A stretch of 64,000 nt of DNA, from the NCBI GenBank assembly GCA_964557575.1, contig CAZLBC010000001.1, forward strand, positions 134,082-198,081, in the 5' to 3' direction. The notes beneath the pieces were generated by a model. That model was not told the DNA's origin and ran no database searches. It saw only the letters and a list, made by a program, of their open reading frames with translations. Below, piece after piece: positions 16,806-25,736 of the stretch. Made by a program: the position numbers and the translations under genes. Every line of letters begins with the position of its first letter. Position 1 is the first letter of the stretch. This DNA is from CAZLBC01 sp964557575. GTDB taxonomy: Bacteria; Planctomycetota; Phycisphaerae; SM23-33.

Positions 16806-17762
16806 TCATGTTCGGTCAACCGCAACCTTATTCGCCCGGTACCACTCCACGGTCGCTTTCAACCCGGAATCAAAGGAAGTGGTGGCTTCCCACCCGAAAA
16901 GTCGAAGCGCGCGCCGCGTGTCCAGACATCTCCGAGGCTGGCCGTTCGGACGCGAATCATCCCAAACGATCTTGCCGGAATACCCGCACAACGCTGCGAT
17001 CTTGACCGCGAGATCGACAATCGAAATCGACATGCCGGACCCGATGTTCACGGGGTCCGGGCCATCGTATTTTCCGGACGCCGCGACAATCGCTCTAGCA
17101 GCGTCGGCGACGTACAAGAACTCCCGGGTCGGCGACCCGTCTCCCCAAAGAACAACGCAGTCGTGGCCGCGCTCAACAGCTTCCGTGAACTTCCGAATCA
17201 TCGCCGGGATCACGTGACTATTTTCGAGATCAAAGTGATCTCCGGGACCGTATAGGTTCGCCGGAAGAAGATAGATCGCGTTGAAACCGTACTGAGCGCG
17301 GTACGCCTGCGCCTGTACCAGAAGCATCTTTTTGGCGAGTCCGTACGGCGCGTTGGTTTCCTCCGGGTAACCGTCCCACATTTCACTTTCCGAGAACGGC
17401 ACGCCCGCGTACTTCGGATACGCGCAAATCGTCCCGAGCGCGACGAACTTGTCCACGTCGTTGCGACGGCACGCTTCCATCAGCGGAACGCCCATCATCA
17501 GGTTGGCATGAAACATCTCGGCCGGTCGCGCGCGATTCATCCCGATGCCGCCGCACAACGCGGCGGCGTGGATCACCACGTTCGGTTTGAACGAACGCAG
17601 AAAATGCTCGACCGCTTCCCGATCCAGCAAATTCACGTCTCGGCCGGTCGCTTTCAGATTCTCTTCGTCGACGCCGACAGACAGAAGCTCGCGCTTCAAA
17701 TGCCTCCCGAGGAATCCGCGCCCGCCGGTAACCCAAATTCTGGACCTTCTAAGCCTTTCCAT
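16806..17762 (-). CDS. fcl: GDP-L-fucose synthase
   Basis: 318 residues of the extended SDR family. TGGRGFLG (12-19) is the NADP-binding loop and Y140-x3-K144 (APYGLAKK) the catalytic pair. GGIGMNRARPAEMFHANLMM and the LYGPGDHFDLENSHVIPAMI segment are diagnostic for the epimerase/reductase that converts GDP-4-keto-6-deoxymannose to GDP-L-fucose. It overlaps gmd by 67 bp. Together they make GDP-fucose, presumably to alter host surface glycans or decorate virion components. GGAGG precedes ATG 17762. Confidence 0.92.
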   Translation of the reverse strand: MERLRRSRIWVTGGRGFLGRHLKRELLSVGVDEENLKATGRDVNLLDREAVEHFLRSFKPNVVIHAAALCGGIGMNRARPAEMFHANLMMGVPLMEACRRNDVDKFVALGTICAYPKYAGVPFSESEMWDGYPEETNAPYGLAKKMLLVQAQAYRAQYGFNAIYLLPANLYGPGDHFDLENSHVIPAMIRKFTEAVERGHDCVVLWGDGSPTREFLYVADAARAIVAASGKYDGPDPVNIGSGMSISIVDLAVKIAALCGYSGKIVWDDSRPNGQPRRCLDTRRALRLFGWEATTSFDSGLKATVEWYRANKVAVDRT

Positions 17763-18742
17763 GTCGCCTCCTTTCGCGCGAGTTCCATATCGTGGCTCAG
17801 CATGACGCGCACAAGCTGTTCCGTGTGAGTTTCAGCCTGCCATTTAAGAGACCCCTGCGCCTTCGCCGGGTTCCCGCAGAGGTGGCAGGTCTCTGAAGGA
17901 CGGACGTAACGCATGTCCACCTCGACGTGATCCTCGTAGGCCAACCCTGCCATCTCGAACGCGGTTTCGATGAACCGGCGAACAGTCCACGGCACCCCGG
18001 TGGCGATAACGTAGTCGTCCGGAGAATCCTGCTGAAGCATCATCCACATGGCTTCCACGTATTCGGGAGCGTAGCCCCAGTCCCGGACCGCGTCGGTGTT
18101 CCCGACGTACAGCTTTTTCTGAAGACCGTGCTTGATGCGCCCGACGGCGCGCGTCACCTTTCGCGTGAGAAACGTCTCCCCGCGTCGCGGAGATTCGTGG
18201 TTGAACAGGATTCCGCAGGATATGTGCATCCCGTGCGCCTCGCGGTAAAGCCCGGCGTACCGGTGCGCGGCCAGCTTGGCCACGGCGTACGGATTCGCCG
18301 GAAGCATCGGCGTCGCCTCCGACTGGGGAGCGGGCGTGTTCCCGTACATTTCAGACGTCGACGCCTGATAGTACCGGGCGTACGGACAAACATTCTTGAC
18401 CGCTTCCAACAGGCGAAGCGTTCCCAACGCGACTACGTTGTCCGTGTATATCGGCTGCTCGAACGAAACGCCGACGTGGGACTGCGCGGCCAAATGATAT
18501 ATTTGAACAGGACGGATCAACTCCAAGAGGGACTGCAGCGCGGAACCGTCCGTCATGTCCCCGTAGTGCAGAAACAACCGTCTGTCGCGCACATGCGGGT
18601 CTTGGTAGATATGATCGATCCGTTCGGTGCCGAACGTCGACTGTCGGCGAATGATCCCGTGGACCTCGTACCCCTTTTCGAGCAGAAGCTCCGCGAGGTA
18701 CGATCCGTCCTGCCCCGTGATCCCGGTTATGAGTGCGCGCAT
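17696..18742 (-). CDS. gmd: GDP-mannose 4,6-dehydratase
   Basis: 348 residues starting MRALITGITGQDGSYLAELL, the family's own N terminus. TSEMYG (129-134) and Y152-x3-K156 (PYAVAKLAAH) form the active site, and NHESPRRGETFLTRKVTRA is a family hallmark. It dehydrates GDP-D-mannose to GDP-4-dehydro-6-deoxy-D-mannose, the substrate of the adjacent Fcl. A C-terminal CHLCGNPAKAQ insertion with two Cys is unusual. The final 20 residues overlap the fcl start. Confidence 0.95.
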   Translation of the reverse strand: MRALITGITGQDGSYLAELLLEKGYEVHGIIRRQSTFGTERIDHIYQDPHVRDRRLFLHYGDMTDGSALQSLLELIRPVQIYHLAAQSHVGVSFEQPIYTDNVVALGTLRLLEAVKNVCPYARYYQASTSEMYGNTPAPQSEATPMLPANPYAVAKLAAHRYAGLYREAHGMHISCGILFNHESPRRGETFLTRKVTRAVGRIKHGLQKKLYVGNTDAVRDWGYAPEYVEAMWMMLQQDSPDDYVIATGVPWTVRRFIETAFEMAGLAYEDHVEVDMRYVRPSETCHLCGNPAKAQGSLKWQAETHTEQLVRVMLSHDMELARKEATWKGLEGPEFGLPAGADSSGGI

Positions 18743-18773
18743 GCGAAAACTCCAAAAGGGTCCCTACACCCGG

Positions 18774-18803
18774 GGTATCGAGAGCAGACCGGTAAACCGG
18801 CAA
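18774..18803 (-). promoter_or_regulatory. Promoter of gmd-fcl
   Basis: Minus strand TTGCCG (18798-18803), 18 bp, GATACC (18774-18779), 31 bp ahead of gmd. Intermediate between the sigma-70-like and CCGATA classes (TC rather than CC before GATA). Confidence 0.5.
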
Positions 18804-18821
18804 GCAAAAACGGAATTTTTT

Positions 18822-19823
18822 TTATACTTCGGTAGGATCGATCATTTCCGACCCCGAGTACCTCGGCTCGTACCCGGTGAAATAATCGGGGTACTTCGAC
18901 GCCAACATGCCCGTAAACTCGCGGAGAGCTTCGAGGTCGTACAACCCTTCTGGATACAAGTAAAACGCGTTCCCCGTGTCATGGAACTCGAAATCCGTGC
19001 CGCGCGCCAGACGCTTCACGTAACGCCCGTACACGCGACTGCGTTTTGTCGGGTCGCCTCCGAGTTCCTCGCCGCCCGCGACGTCCGGAGTGCCTCCGAA
19101 AAACAGCGCGGCGTCGAACTCCGGATACATGGCGTACCGCTCCTCGATCCAACTCCGCACGATTTCTTCCACCGTGGCCAAGACGTTGAACACGTCGTAA
19201 CGTCCTGTCATTTCCTCGCTGCTGTGCGTTTGGGCGCGAGAAAACCCGACCACGACCATGATGTCCCGGTCTTCAATGCTGGTAAGATCGCCGCTGTGCA
19301 TATCGATCGGCGTCAGGATCACGTGGAACTCGTCGCCTTCACTGTCGAAGAACCGCCACATCGGGATGAATCCAAGCAGCGTTCCGCCGTACTCGTACGG
19401 GTACGGCGTCCCTCGCGCTTCGGTCAAAACGGTCGCCGCGTAGGGAACCCCGATCCGGTAACCGGCCGGAAGAAGCCAGCTTTCCGGAGTCCGAATGTCT
19501 TCCAAGAGCCTCCGAACGAAATTTCTACCGGAATGTTCCCTTCCGACCACGACAGACTCTTTGTAGCGACCTGAATCCGGGTTCGAGTAAAACGGGAGAA
19601 GCGGCTGGTAATAGCGAGGTTCCGAGTCGTCCTGTTTCTTCGGCTCGGGCTTCAACTCGGGTCGCGGCTTCCTTCGCTTTTCAGCCGAACGACGCTGAAG
19701 CTCCATCCGCACATTGCGCGGGTCCGCCCCGTACATGTCGGCCGCGTCCTGCGTCGCGTCGTAAAAATGAACGCCCTTCCGCAAAAGCCGGGCCGCTTCG
19801 TCCGCCGCTTTTTTCGTCTTCAT
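18822..19823 (-). CDS. Unknown phage protein, 333 aa
   Basis: Starts MKTKKAADEAARLLRKGVHF at an ATGA overlap with the upstream gene. Residues ~40-60 are Lys/Pro-rich (RRKPRPELKPEPKKQDD). The C-terminal half, with VFNVLATVEEIVRSWIEERY and later RSRVYGRYVKRL, resembles a domain common in large phage proteins (VF.TV..I.......SR..LY.R), whose function is unknown to me. The N-terminal helix is basic and may serve like the RRxIRxxLxE motif of its operon neighbour. Confidence 0.65.
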   Translation of the reverse strand: MKTKKAADEAARLLRKGVHFYDATQDAADMYGADPRNVRMELQRRSAEKRRKPRPELKPEPKKQDDSEPRYYQPLLPFYSNPDSGRYKESVVVGREHSGRNFVRRLLEDIRTPESWLLPAGYRIGVPYAATVLTEARGTPYPYEYGGTLLGFIPMWRFFDSEGDEFHVILTPIDMHSGDLTSIEDRDIMVVVGFSRAQTHSSEEMTGRYDVFNVLATVEEIVRSWIEERYAMYPEFDAALFFGGTPDVAGGEELGGDPTKRSRVYGRYVKRLARGTDFEFHDTGNAFYLYPEGLYDLEALREFTGMLASKYPDYFTGYEPRYSGSEMIDPTEV

Positions 19824-22423
19824 TCTCCAGCACCCAATTCTTGCGCCGTTTCCGGAATCGCCGTGAACGGCCACCCCAAATTCATCTTCAACGTGTACGC
19901 CGCCCTGCGGTATTCTTCGAGGAGATTAACAGACATCTCGGAAAGCGCGGAATTGTCAATCGTGAAGTCTCCGGAATAGAACCCGGGAACGGCTTCGAGT
20001 ATTTTATTCCTGTCGGACGCCATGGACTTTCCAAGCAGCTTGACAAGCAGGGACCGCACGGCCCCCTCCGGAGTCGACAAGGAAACTTCCGGCGCGTTCA
20101 AACTGTGATGATGAATCGCGTCGGCGACCGCCGAACCGCCCGACGGCGTATCGTACAATTCGCGAAACTCTTCCAAGGTTCGTGCGCTCCACCCGGCGAT
20201 GTGTTCGATGTTCTCCGCGAACCTTTCAATCGTTTCGGCCTTCGATTCCTTCTGCGCTTTCTTCGCATTTTCCATTTGATTGATAACAGTCGCGCGAACC
20301 GAATCGACAGTATTGCCGAACGTGTCGGGAGAGTCTTCTGTCGCGCGCCACATGACAATGTTTCCGGTGGGATGTCGCATCGGAATCTTAACGAATCCTT
20401 CCGCGTAGTTGACTTCCTTCGGGTGCATGTCGTCCGGCTCCGGAAACGTCAACGCGAAGTCCGGGTAAACCTCGTTCGCAGCAGCCACGCCGGGCTTGAA
20501 CACGTTCTCAATCCACGCGTCGACCGCGTTCAAACGATCGACTACTTCGCCCCCGCGCACCCGGTGATACAAGTTCGCAATCTTCTGCCCTGCACGATGA
20601 TCAACCAATTTCTGAATCTGGTCGGATGACGTCGCGTAGTCCCCCCGGTAACCCGTTAAACGAAGAACACGGACGGGCACGCCGGAGCCTTGAAGAAGCC
20701 CCGGGGAACGGACGTACTGCATTGATTCTACGTACCGTTCGACGTCGGCAGGAAGCTCAAAGTCGACATCGTCCGGAAGCACGACGCCATACCCGTCAAG
20801 CCGAGAAGCCTCGCGCTTGAACAAATTGTACGAAAGCGGGAAACACGTCGCGGGCGATTCCATTTCGATCTGCGCGATTGAAAAACCGCCGTCGCCCTCG
20901 CTACGCGGATACATGTACCCGACAACGTAATCAACAGGTTCGTCTTTGTTCTCGAAAAACGCGTCGCTGTACGGAACGAGTTCGTTCAGCGCGGAATCCA
21001 ACATCTCGGTAAGAAGCACGTCTTCCGTTGCATCGGGGTCCGCGACATAATAAACGTCTTCGGGGTCAAACGGATTAGCCACCTCGTCAACATGTTCCAA
21101 CGAAGCCAAATCGATGATGTCAACCCACCGGGCAAGGGGGGTGAACACGCCAAGGTCCCGAAACGGGTAGTCCCAACCGCCGGGATGCGCCGCGAACGGC
21201 CATTCTTCGGCGTCCTCAAGACCGTCATCCCGCGAAAACACGTACTCACGCCCCCACAAATCCGTAACAGTCTCCGTGGCGTCCTCCGTGCTCTCGTCTT
21301 CCAGCGGAGTAAAATCAGCACGCGCGTCCCGGGATGCTTCCTCCAACGCGATGAGAAAGGGTTTCATCAACATTTCCGTGAGAACCTCGACGCCCATGGT
21401 CCTGTCCTCGACATCCATGACCATCTCGTCCCACCGGCTGGCCGGGACCCTGCGCCAGAACGCCTGCGCGATCTTCTTGATGCCGTACTCTTCGACTCCG
21501 TGATCGGTTCCGGCGTCGACGCCGGACGGCGGTTGAAGGGATTCGTTGCAAAAAATAATGAACACCGGCGCGTCGCGCAGGTAGTCCAGCGTGTGTTCGC
21601 CCTCTTCGCCGAAACGCGTGCACCATTGCGTGTCTTCCCCGTGCGTCTTGCAACCCGCGTGCGACGCGGCCATCACGGCGAAATACCTCGGACGCGTCGC
21701 TTCCGCGTACTGACGCGCCCCTTCTTCCTCGCCGAACGTCTCGTAGTACGGCTTCACGTCGATGTATTCCGCAAGCTGCTCGCTGTCGATGAAGAACGCC
21801 TCGTCCGTGACCGGGTCGCCCATGTCGGCGATCGTATCAATGTCCGACTCGGAAAGATCGGGAAGCGGCGGCAGGTTCTCCTCAACGTAAACCTGCATAT
21901 GGTACACGTTGACACTGGTGACCAACTCGTCAAGCGAACCGATCCGGTTTACGTCGAACCCCGGAATGCTCTGCGCGGCGGACAGCGCGTGGTATACGTC
22001 CCGGTACCCCTTCACGGTTTCCTTCGGACGCATCATGACGTCGCCGAGAATCTCGTTCGCTTCGATCGTCGCGTTGGCCGCGTCCAATTGGTCTTGCGAA
22101 GGGTCCGGTTGGGAATCGAGCCACCGGCGGGAAGCCAACGCCTTCAAGTATTCCGCCATCCGCTTGAACGTCCACGTGGTGTACTTCGCATTGGCGACGG
22201 CGTCCTGAACCGACTGCATGTCCAACTCGTCGGGATTCCGAAAGCTCGGGTCCATTTGCCCCAGCTTATACAGAATACGCACGACGTCCCGCTCGTCGGA
22301 AAACCCGGACTTCCGAAGCAGCTTGGCGACCTTGTTGAACTGCGCCTCGGTCGCGCCCTCGGCGATCAGTTGGAATCCGGCGCGTTCACAAAGAAGCCTG
22401 CGGGCAACACGATATCGATTCAT
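19820..22423 (-). CDS. Large WCT-motif protein, 867 aa
   Basis: Starts MNRYRVARRLLCERAGFQLI behind GGAGG. The N-terminal helix is a variant of the shared basic motif. Residues ~70-130 (QDAVANAKYTTWTFKRMAEY ... ANEILGDVM) and the core at 248-290 (PRYFAVMA ... DTQWCTRFGEEGEHTLDYL) align with two other proteins, at 27614-30364 and 55073-56935. W267-C268-T269 followed by a strand VFIIF looks like an active or binding site, but no function is known to me. The C-terminal half is acidic. Probably virion-associated by motif, which is inference. Confidence 0.7.
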   Translation of the reverse strand: MNRYRVARRLLCERAGFQLIAEGATEAQFNKVAKLLRKSGFSDERDVVRILYKLGQMDPSFRNPDELDMQSVQDAVANAKYTTWTFKRMAEYLKALASRRWLDSQPDPSQDQLDAANATIEANEILGDVMMRPKETVKGYRDVYHALSAAQSIPGFDVNRIGSLDELVTSVNVYHMQVYVEENLPPLPDLSESDIDTIADMGDPVTDEAFFIDSEQLAEYIDVKPYYETFGEEEGARQYAEATRPRYFAVMAASHAGCKTHGEDTQWCTRFGEEGEHTLDYLRDAPVFIIFCNESLQPPSGVDAGTDHGVEEYGIKKIAQAFWRRVPASRWDEMVMDVEDRTMGVEVLTEMLMKPFLIALEEASRDARADFTPLEDESTEDATETVTDLWGREYVFSRDDGLEDAEEWPFAAHPGGWDYPFRDLGVFTPLARWVDIIDLASLEHVDEVANPFDPEDVYYVADPDATEDVLLTEMLDSALNELVPYSDAFFENKDEPVDYVVGYMYPRSEGDGGFSIAQIEMESPATCFPLSYNLFKREASRLDGYGVVLPDDVDFELPADVERYVESMQYVRSPGLLQGSGVPVRVLRLTGYRGDYATSSDQIQKLVDHRAGQKIANLYHRVRGGEVVDRLNAVDAWIENVFKPGVAAANEVYPDFALTFPEPDDMHPKEVNYAEGFVKIPMRHPTGNIVMWRATEDSPDTFGNTVDSVRATVINQMENAKKAQKESKAETIERFAENIEHIAGWSARTLEEFRELYDTPSGGSAVADAIHHHSLNAPEVSLSTPEGAVRSLLVKLLGKSMASDRNKILEAVPGFYSGDFTIDNSALSEMSVNLLEEYRRAAYTLKMNLGWPFTAIPETAQELGAGE

Positions 22424-22441
22424 GCTTCACCTCCGCCGCAT

Positions 22442-22470
22442 ATGATAAAGCCCCGCGTTTCGCAGGGCAA
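22442..22470 (-). promoter_or_regulatory. Sigma-70-like promoter overlapping a terminator hairpin
   Basis: TTGCCC (22465-22470), 17 bp, TATCAT (22442-22447) ahead of the 867-codon gene. The hairpin at 22450-22468 occupies the spacer. Confidence 0.5.
22450..22468 (-). terminator. Terminator after the helicase gene
   Basis: Minus strand GCCCTGCG-AAA-CGCGGGGC (one mismatch) followed by CTTTAT. Lies 44 bp after the helicase stop; the T-run is short. Confidence 0.45.
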
Positions 22471-22512
22471 GAGGGAGCCGAGTTCGCTAAATTGTCGAAA
22501 CAACGAGCATCA

Positions 22513-25134
22513 TTACGTTTCGAGTTTAAGCCGTTCCGCGTTGCAATGCCGCGCGTACTCCAAACACTGCGTGTCGAAGTGGACAAGACAGTGTTCCACC
22601 TCGATCTGCTGTTCCCGCACGGGAGACAGCAGGGAAAGCCCCGAATACGTCGCCGCGCGGGAAAGCGCGACGTACGTCTGGCCGGGCGCGAACACCCCGA
22701 ACGGCTCGAAGCTCGCATACTGCAACGTCATCCCTTGGCTGTTGTGATTCACAAAACCGTTGCCAACGAAGTTATTCCCGTCGGGAACATACAAGTCGAA
22801 AAGTTCGGCCTCTCCTGAGTCCACGGATTGTACTCTGTCGAAAAAGCACCCGGCGGAAGCCAATCGGGCGACTTCAAACAGTCGGGTTTCCGCGATAACA
22901 TCCTCCAGCTCGGGACACCTGCGAAGAACTTCGGATAATTGCTCCAAAGACATCACGTCCGTCGTCCTCAACCAAGCGGAAAAAGGTTTTCCTCCGGACA
23001 AGTGAAGCCGTTTTCTTTCCCCGTGTGGAGTCCCGATTTTCTCAAGAGCGGCCGCGTAAATTCTTTTCGGTATGTCTGTCGGAACAACACCGACGCTGAA
23101 CTTCGGTATGTTTTTCGGACCCCTCGGAAGATGCTGTTTTCTGGACACCGAAAAGCCGACGACTTCGAAAAACTTAGTGGCGTACCAGCCGAGGATTTCG
23201 ATACGCCACGCTCGGGAGTTCATCCGATACCTGCGGCACACGACTCCGACCGCGAGAAGCATCTGTTGGACGTCTGAAGCCAGCTCCTCGGACGAAGTCG
23301 TGAAATGGACGTTTCGGTCGCTTCGGGAGCCGCCGTCGGCGTCAAAAAGCCCCCGAAGGAAGTCAGCGTAAAACTGCGGGTACCGCCAAAGCGCGTCAGG
23401 GATTCTCTTATCCGGAGCCTTCGCGTAATCGACGCCAAAGTCCCGCATAAACGTCCGAGCGAATTTTCCGTGCCAGTACACGCGTATCCCGGAAATAACC
23501 GGGCGCACGCCGAACAGGTGGTCGACAACGGAAGACACGCGGCGAAGAACATCAGGGTCGCCCGACGTCACTTCCACCCGGTAGTCTTTGGAATCGGTGC
23601 AGTTCCCGTCTCCAACCACAATTCCGCACAACCACGCGAAGTCCGAAGTGACCCGGCTGGGAGTCAGCGTGAACTTAACCCTCCCGTTGTAATCGTCCGG
23701 CTTCGTCGCCCAGTCCGTTTTGAACCCCTGTACGCCGCGTTCCCATCCACCCGCGCGCAGGACCACGCAATCTCCGACGACAACTTCGGGAGCGGGAACC
23801 CAAACGGTTTTCCCGTCGCGGAAAACCAACAGTGGATGCCGCAAAGACGTTTCGATCTCGTACCCTCGTTCCGTGACAAACTTTCGGGTCTCCTCGATTC
23901 CCGTGCAAGATACCTGCGTCGCCTCGGACACGCCATCCTTCGAAACGACATGCACGGAGGTTTCCCGTATATTCCCTTCCTCGACGGATTCCGCGTACAA
24001 TTCCCGTATACGCGGCATTCCCCGGTCGGCTGTAAGAATCCGGGTATCCCCGCTGACACACTTATGTATTGTGATCGCCCACGCCAGCTTGACCGGAATC
24101 TGGATCATCTTGGCGAGGACTTCGCCCTTCGTCCCCGTGACGCTCCACTCCTCGGGCGACACCTCGATGATATCGCCGTCGTCGGTTTCAACGACGACGG
24201 ACTCTTCAAGACACTCCTCGACGACGCCGCGCATGCCGTTGTAATACCCGAGATTCCGGTTGTTCTTCAAGAACAAGACGGGCGCGCCGGGCTTCAACCT
24301 CAATTCATCCATCGCGATGCAGTTCTTTTGAAGCGCGGCGACGAATTGCTGTTTCCCCTCGTACTCCGCGTCGTACGTGACGTCGGAACCGGGGAGGTCC
24401 CGAAGATTTCGGTTGTTGACCTCTTCGACCTGCTTGTTCTTCGGAAACATCTGCGTCGGCTCCGGACCCGGCATCGCGCCGACGCGGCGGTTGAAGTATT
24501 CGAGCGCGGGAAACACGTTCTCGTTCCGACGGATCGCCGCGAGGTGCCGCTGCATCTCGTTGTCGGCTTGTCGGTACATCTTGGTCAGATAGTGGATTCT
24601 GAAGTTCCCCGAGACCCACGCGTCCGCCATGTACACGTACGGCTTTTCACAGACGCCGTGGATCACGGGAGGAAGCTGAAGAAGGTCGCCCACGAGAATC
24701 AACTGAAGGTCTCCGAACGGCGCGTCCCCGGACCGGTACACGGCCTTGAGCCACCAGTCCATCATGTCGATGTAACTTCCGGTGAGCATCGACACTTCAT
24801 CGACGATGAGCGTGTCAACGCCTTTCATGCGCCAACGGGCGCGCTCCATCATGTCCTTCTTGCGCTTTGACTTCAGCTCGTCAATCGACCCGTTAATCCC
24901 GGTTCCCAGCGCGGAGTGTATCGTGACGCCCCCGACGTTCACGGCCGCGACGCCGGTAGACGCCGCGACGGCGACCGTGTTTCCGGCGCGGGTCAACCGG
25001 CGGACGATCTCGCGCAGAAGAACCGACTTGCCGACGCCGCCCCCGCCGGTGATAAACATGTTGTACCCCGCTTCGGCGTCCTGCAGGGCGATCTTCTGTT
25101 CAGGTCCGAGAACGAACGGTTTTATCTTTCTCAT
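22513..25134 (-). CDS. Pif1/RecD-type superfamily 1 helicase, split by an intein
   Basis: 873 residues. Walker A GGGGVGKS (30-37), motif Ia VAVAASTGVAA, Walker B LIVDEVSM (109-116), VGDLLQLPP (148-156) and the C-terminal IHK|SQGMTLQYA and YVALSRAAT motifs define a 5'-3' DNA helicase of the Pif1/Dda kind. The intein lies between IHK and SQGM, the most conserved part of the helicase C domain. The spliced enzyme is ~433 residues, typical for phage Dda-like helicases. The start overlaps the upstream stop (ATGA). Likely role: replication or recombination. Confidence 0.9.
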   Translation of the reverse strand: MRKIKPFVLGPEQKIALQDAEAGYNMFITGGGGVGKSVLLREIVRRLTRAGNTVAVAASTGVAAVNVGGVTIHSALGTGINGSIDELKSKRKKDMMERARWRMKGVDTLIVDEVSMLTGSYIDMMDWWLKAVYRSGDAPFGDLQLILVGDLLQLPPVIHGVCEKPYVYMADAWVSGNFRIHYLTKMYRQADNEMQRHLAAIRRNENVFPALEYFNRRVGAMPGPEPTQMFPKNKQVEEVNNRNLRDLPGSDVTYDAEYEGKQQFVAALQKNCIAMDELRLKPGAPVLFLKNNRNLGYYNGMRGVVEECLEESVVVETDDGDIIEVSPEEWSVTGTKGEVLAKMIQIPVKLAWAITIHKCVSGDTRILTADRGMPRIRELYAESVEEGNIRETSVHVVSKDGVSEATQVSCTGIEETRKFVTERGYEIETSLRHPLLVFRDGKTVWVPAPEVVVGDCVVLRAGGWERGVQGFKTDWATKPDDYNGRVKFTLTPSRVTSDFAWLCGIVVGDGNCTDSKDYRVEVTSGDPDVLRRVSSVVDHLFGVRPVISGIRVYWHGKFARTFMRDFGVDYAKAPDKRIPDALWRYPQFYADFLRGLFDADGGSRSDRNVHFTTSSEELASDVQQMLLAVGVVCRRYRMNSRAWRIEILGWYATKFFEVVGFSVSRKQHLPRGPKNIPKFSVGVVPTDIPKRIYAAALEKIGTPHGERKRLHLSGGKPFSAWLRTTDVMSLEQLSEVLRRCPELEDVIAETRLFEVARLASAGCFFDRVQSVDSGEAELFDLYVPDGNNFVGNGFVNHNSQGMTLQYASFEPFGVFAPGQTYVALSRAATYSGLSLLSPVREQQIEVEHCLVHFDTQCLEYARHCNAERLKLET
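22741..24060 (-). other. Intein in the helicase (LAGLIDADG type)
   Basis: Residues 359-798 (440 aa). Cys359 (CVSGDTRILTADRGM) starts block A; the end is VNHN798 with Ser799 as the first C-extein residue, the usual His-Asn pair. LAGLIDADG-type helices: WLCGIVVGDGN (501-511) and FLRGLFDADGG (592-602). LRHPLLVF (431-438) is block B. GNNFVGNGFVNHN at the end is block G. A homing endonuclease is predicted. Confidence 0.92.
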
Positions 25135-25463
25135 ATCCGATCCTTGTCGTTGAAAACCGAAAGACCGGGGTCGTCGTCAAACACGGAATGCTTGAAAACG
25201 AACATCCCTTTGTATTGAGGATTCTGCTTCACGAACATCCTCGCGTACCCCGGCGTGTAACTGTTGCTTATCTTGTATTCGTCGTCGCCCGATGTTTGAA
25301 GGTCCTGCTCGAACCGCATCACGCAGATAATCGTCCTCGCGGAATACTTCGAATGCCCGGCCCGGATCAACTGGAATACGTATTCCTTGAACCGGCGGTA
25401 CACGTGCGGATTCGAAAAGTGGAAACTCCAGAAATCATGCACGATCTTGGAAACGGTCGTCAC
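25131..25463 (-). CDS. Conserved small phage protein, 110 aa
   Basis: GTG start (GGAGG, 6-bp spacing): MTTVSKIVHDFWSFHFSNPH. The middle, VYRRFKEYVFQLIRAGHSKY followed by SARTIICVMRF and KISNSYTPGYARMF, matches a small uncharacterised protein that I recall from many tailed phages (pattern NP.VY..F...A...I..G...Y.A..I......W). No function is established. It overlaps the helicase start by 4 bp. Confidence 0.7.
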   Translation of the reverse strand: MTTVSKIVHDFWSFHFSNPHVYRRFKEYVFQLIRAGHSKYSARTIICVMRFEQDLQTSGDDEYKISNSYTPGYARMFVKQNPQYKGMFVFKHSVFDDDPGLSVFNDKDRI

Positions 25464-25647
25464 GACGATCCTCCTGTTCGAACGCGCAAAGGACTTCCGT
25501 GAGGACGTTCACGACCTCTCCGTGGACGTACGCCTTTATGGAACGGTCGGCCGTATCATCGGCAAAACGCGCGTGGATCGCCGTCCGCGCGTAGCGGTCC
25601 CGCAACTTTCGCTGTTTCTCGATTATCGACCGCATCGCGTCCAGCAT
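25435..25647 (-). CDS. Small helical protein, 70 aa
   Basis: Starts MLDAMRSIIEKQRKLRDRYA; GGAGG lies 8 bp upstream and a CCGATATA promoter just ahead. It is helical and charged, ending RRDDRFQDRA, and overlaps the next gene by 29 bp. The first helix resembles the RxxIxxxL motif of neighbouring proteins. Family not recognised. Confidence 0.6.
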   Translation of the reverse strand: MLDAMRSIIEKQRKLRDRYARTAIHARFADDTADRSIKAYVHGEVVNVLTEVLCAFEQEDRRDDRFQDRA

Positions 25648-25666
25648 AAAAACGTCCTCCACCCGG

Positions 25667-25696
25667 TATATCGGATAAAAGACGGTTGTTCGACAA
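25667..25696 (-). promoter_or_regulatory. CCGATA-class phage promoter
   Basis: Minus strand TTGTCG (25691-25696), 18 bp, CC-GATATA (25667-25674). Nearly identical to the promoter at 55026-55055, including the ACCGGGTGGAGGAC downstream stretch. Confidence 0.7.
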
Positions 25697-25736
25697 GCTA
25701 AAATGAATATTTTTCTCGGAAACCTGAAAGAGGATG

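Noticed and set aside
23305..24870. 521-codon plus-strand frame and similar long antisense frames
   Set aside because: They are antisense to confident genes and arise from the strong codon bias of this GC-rich genome.
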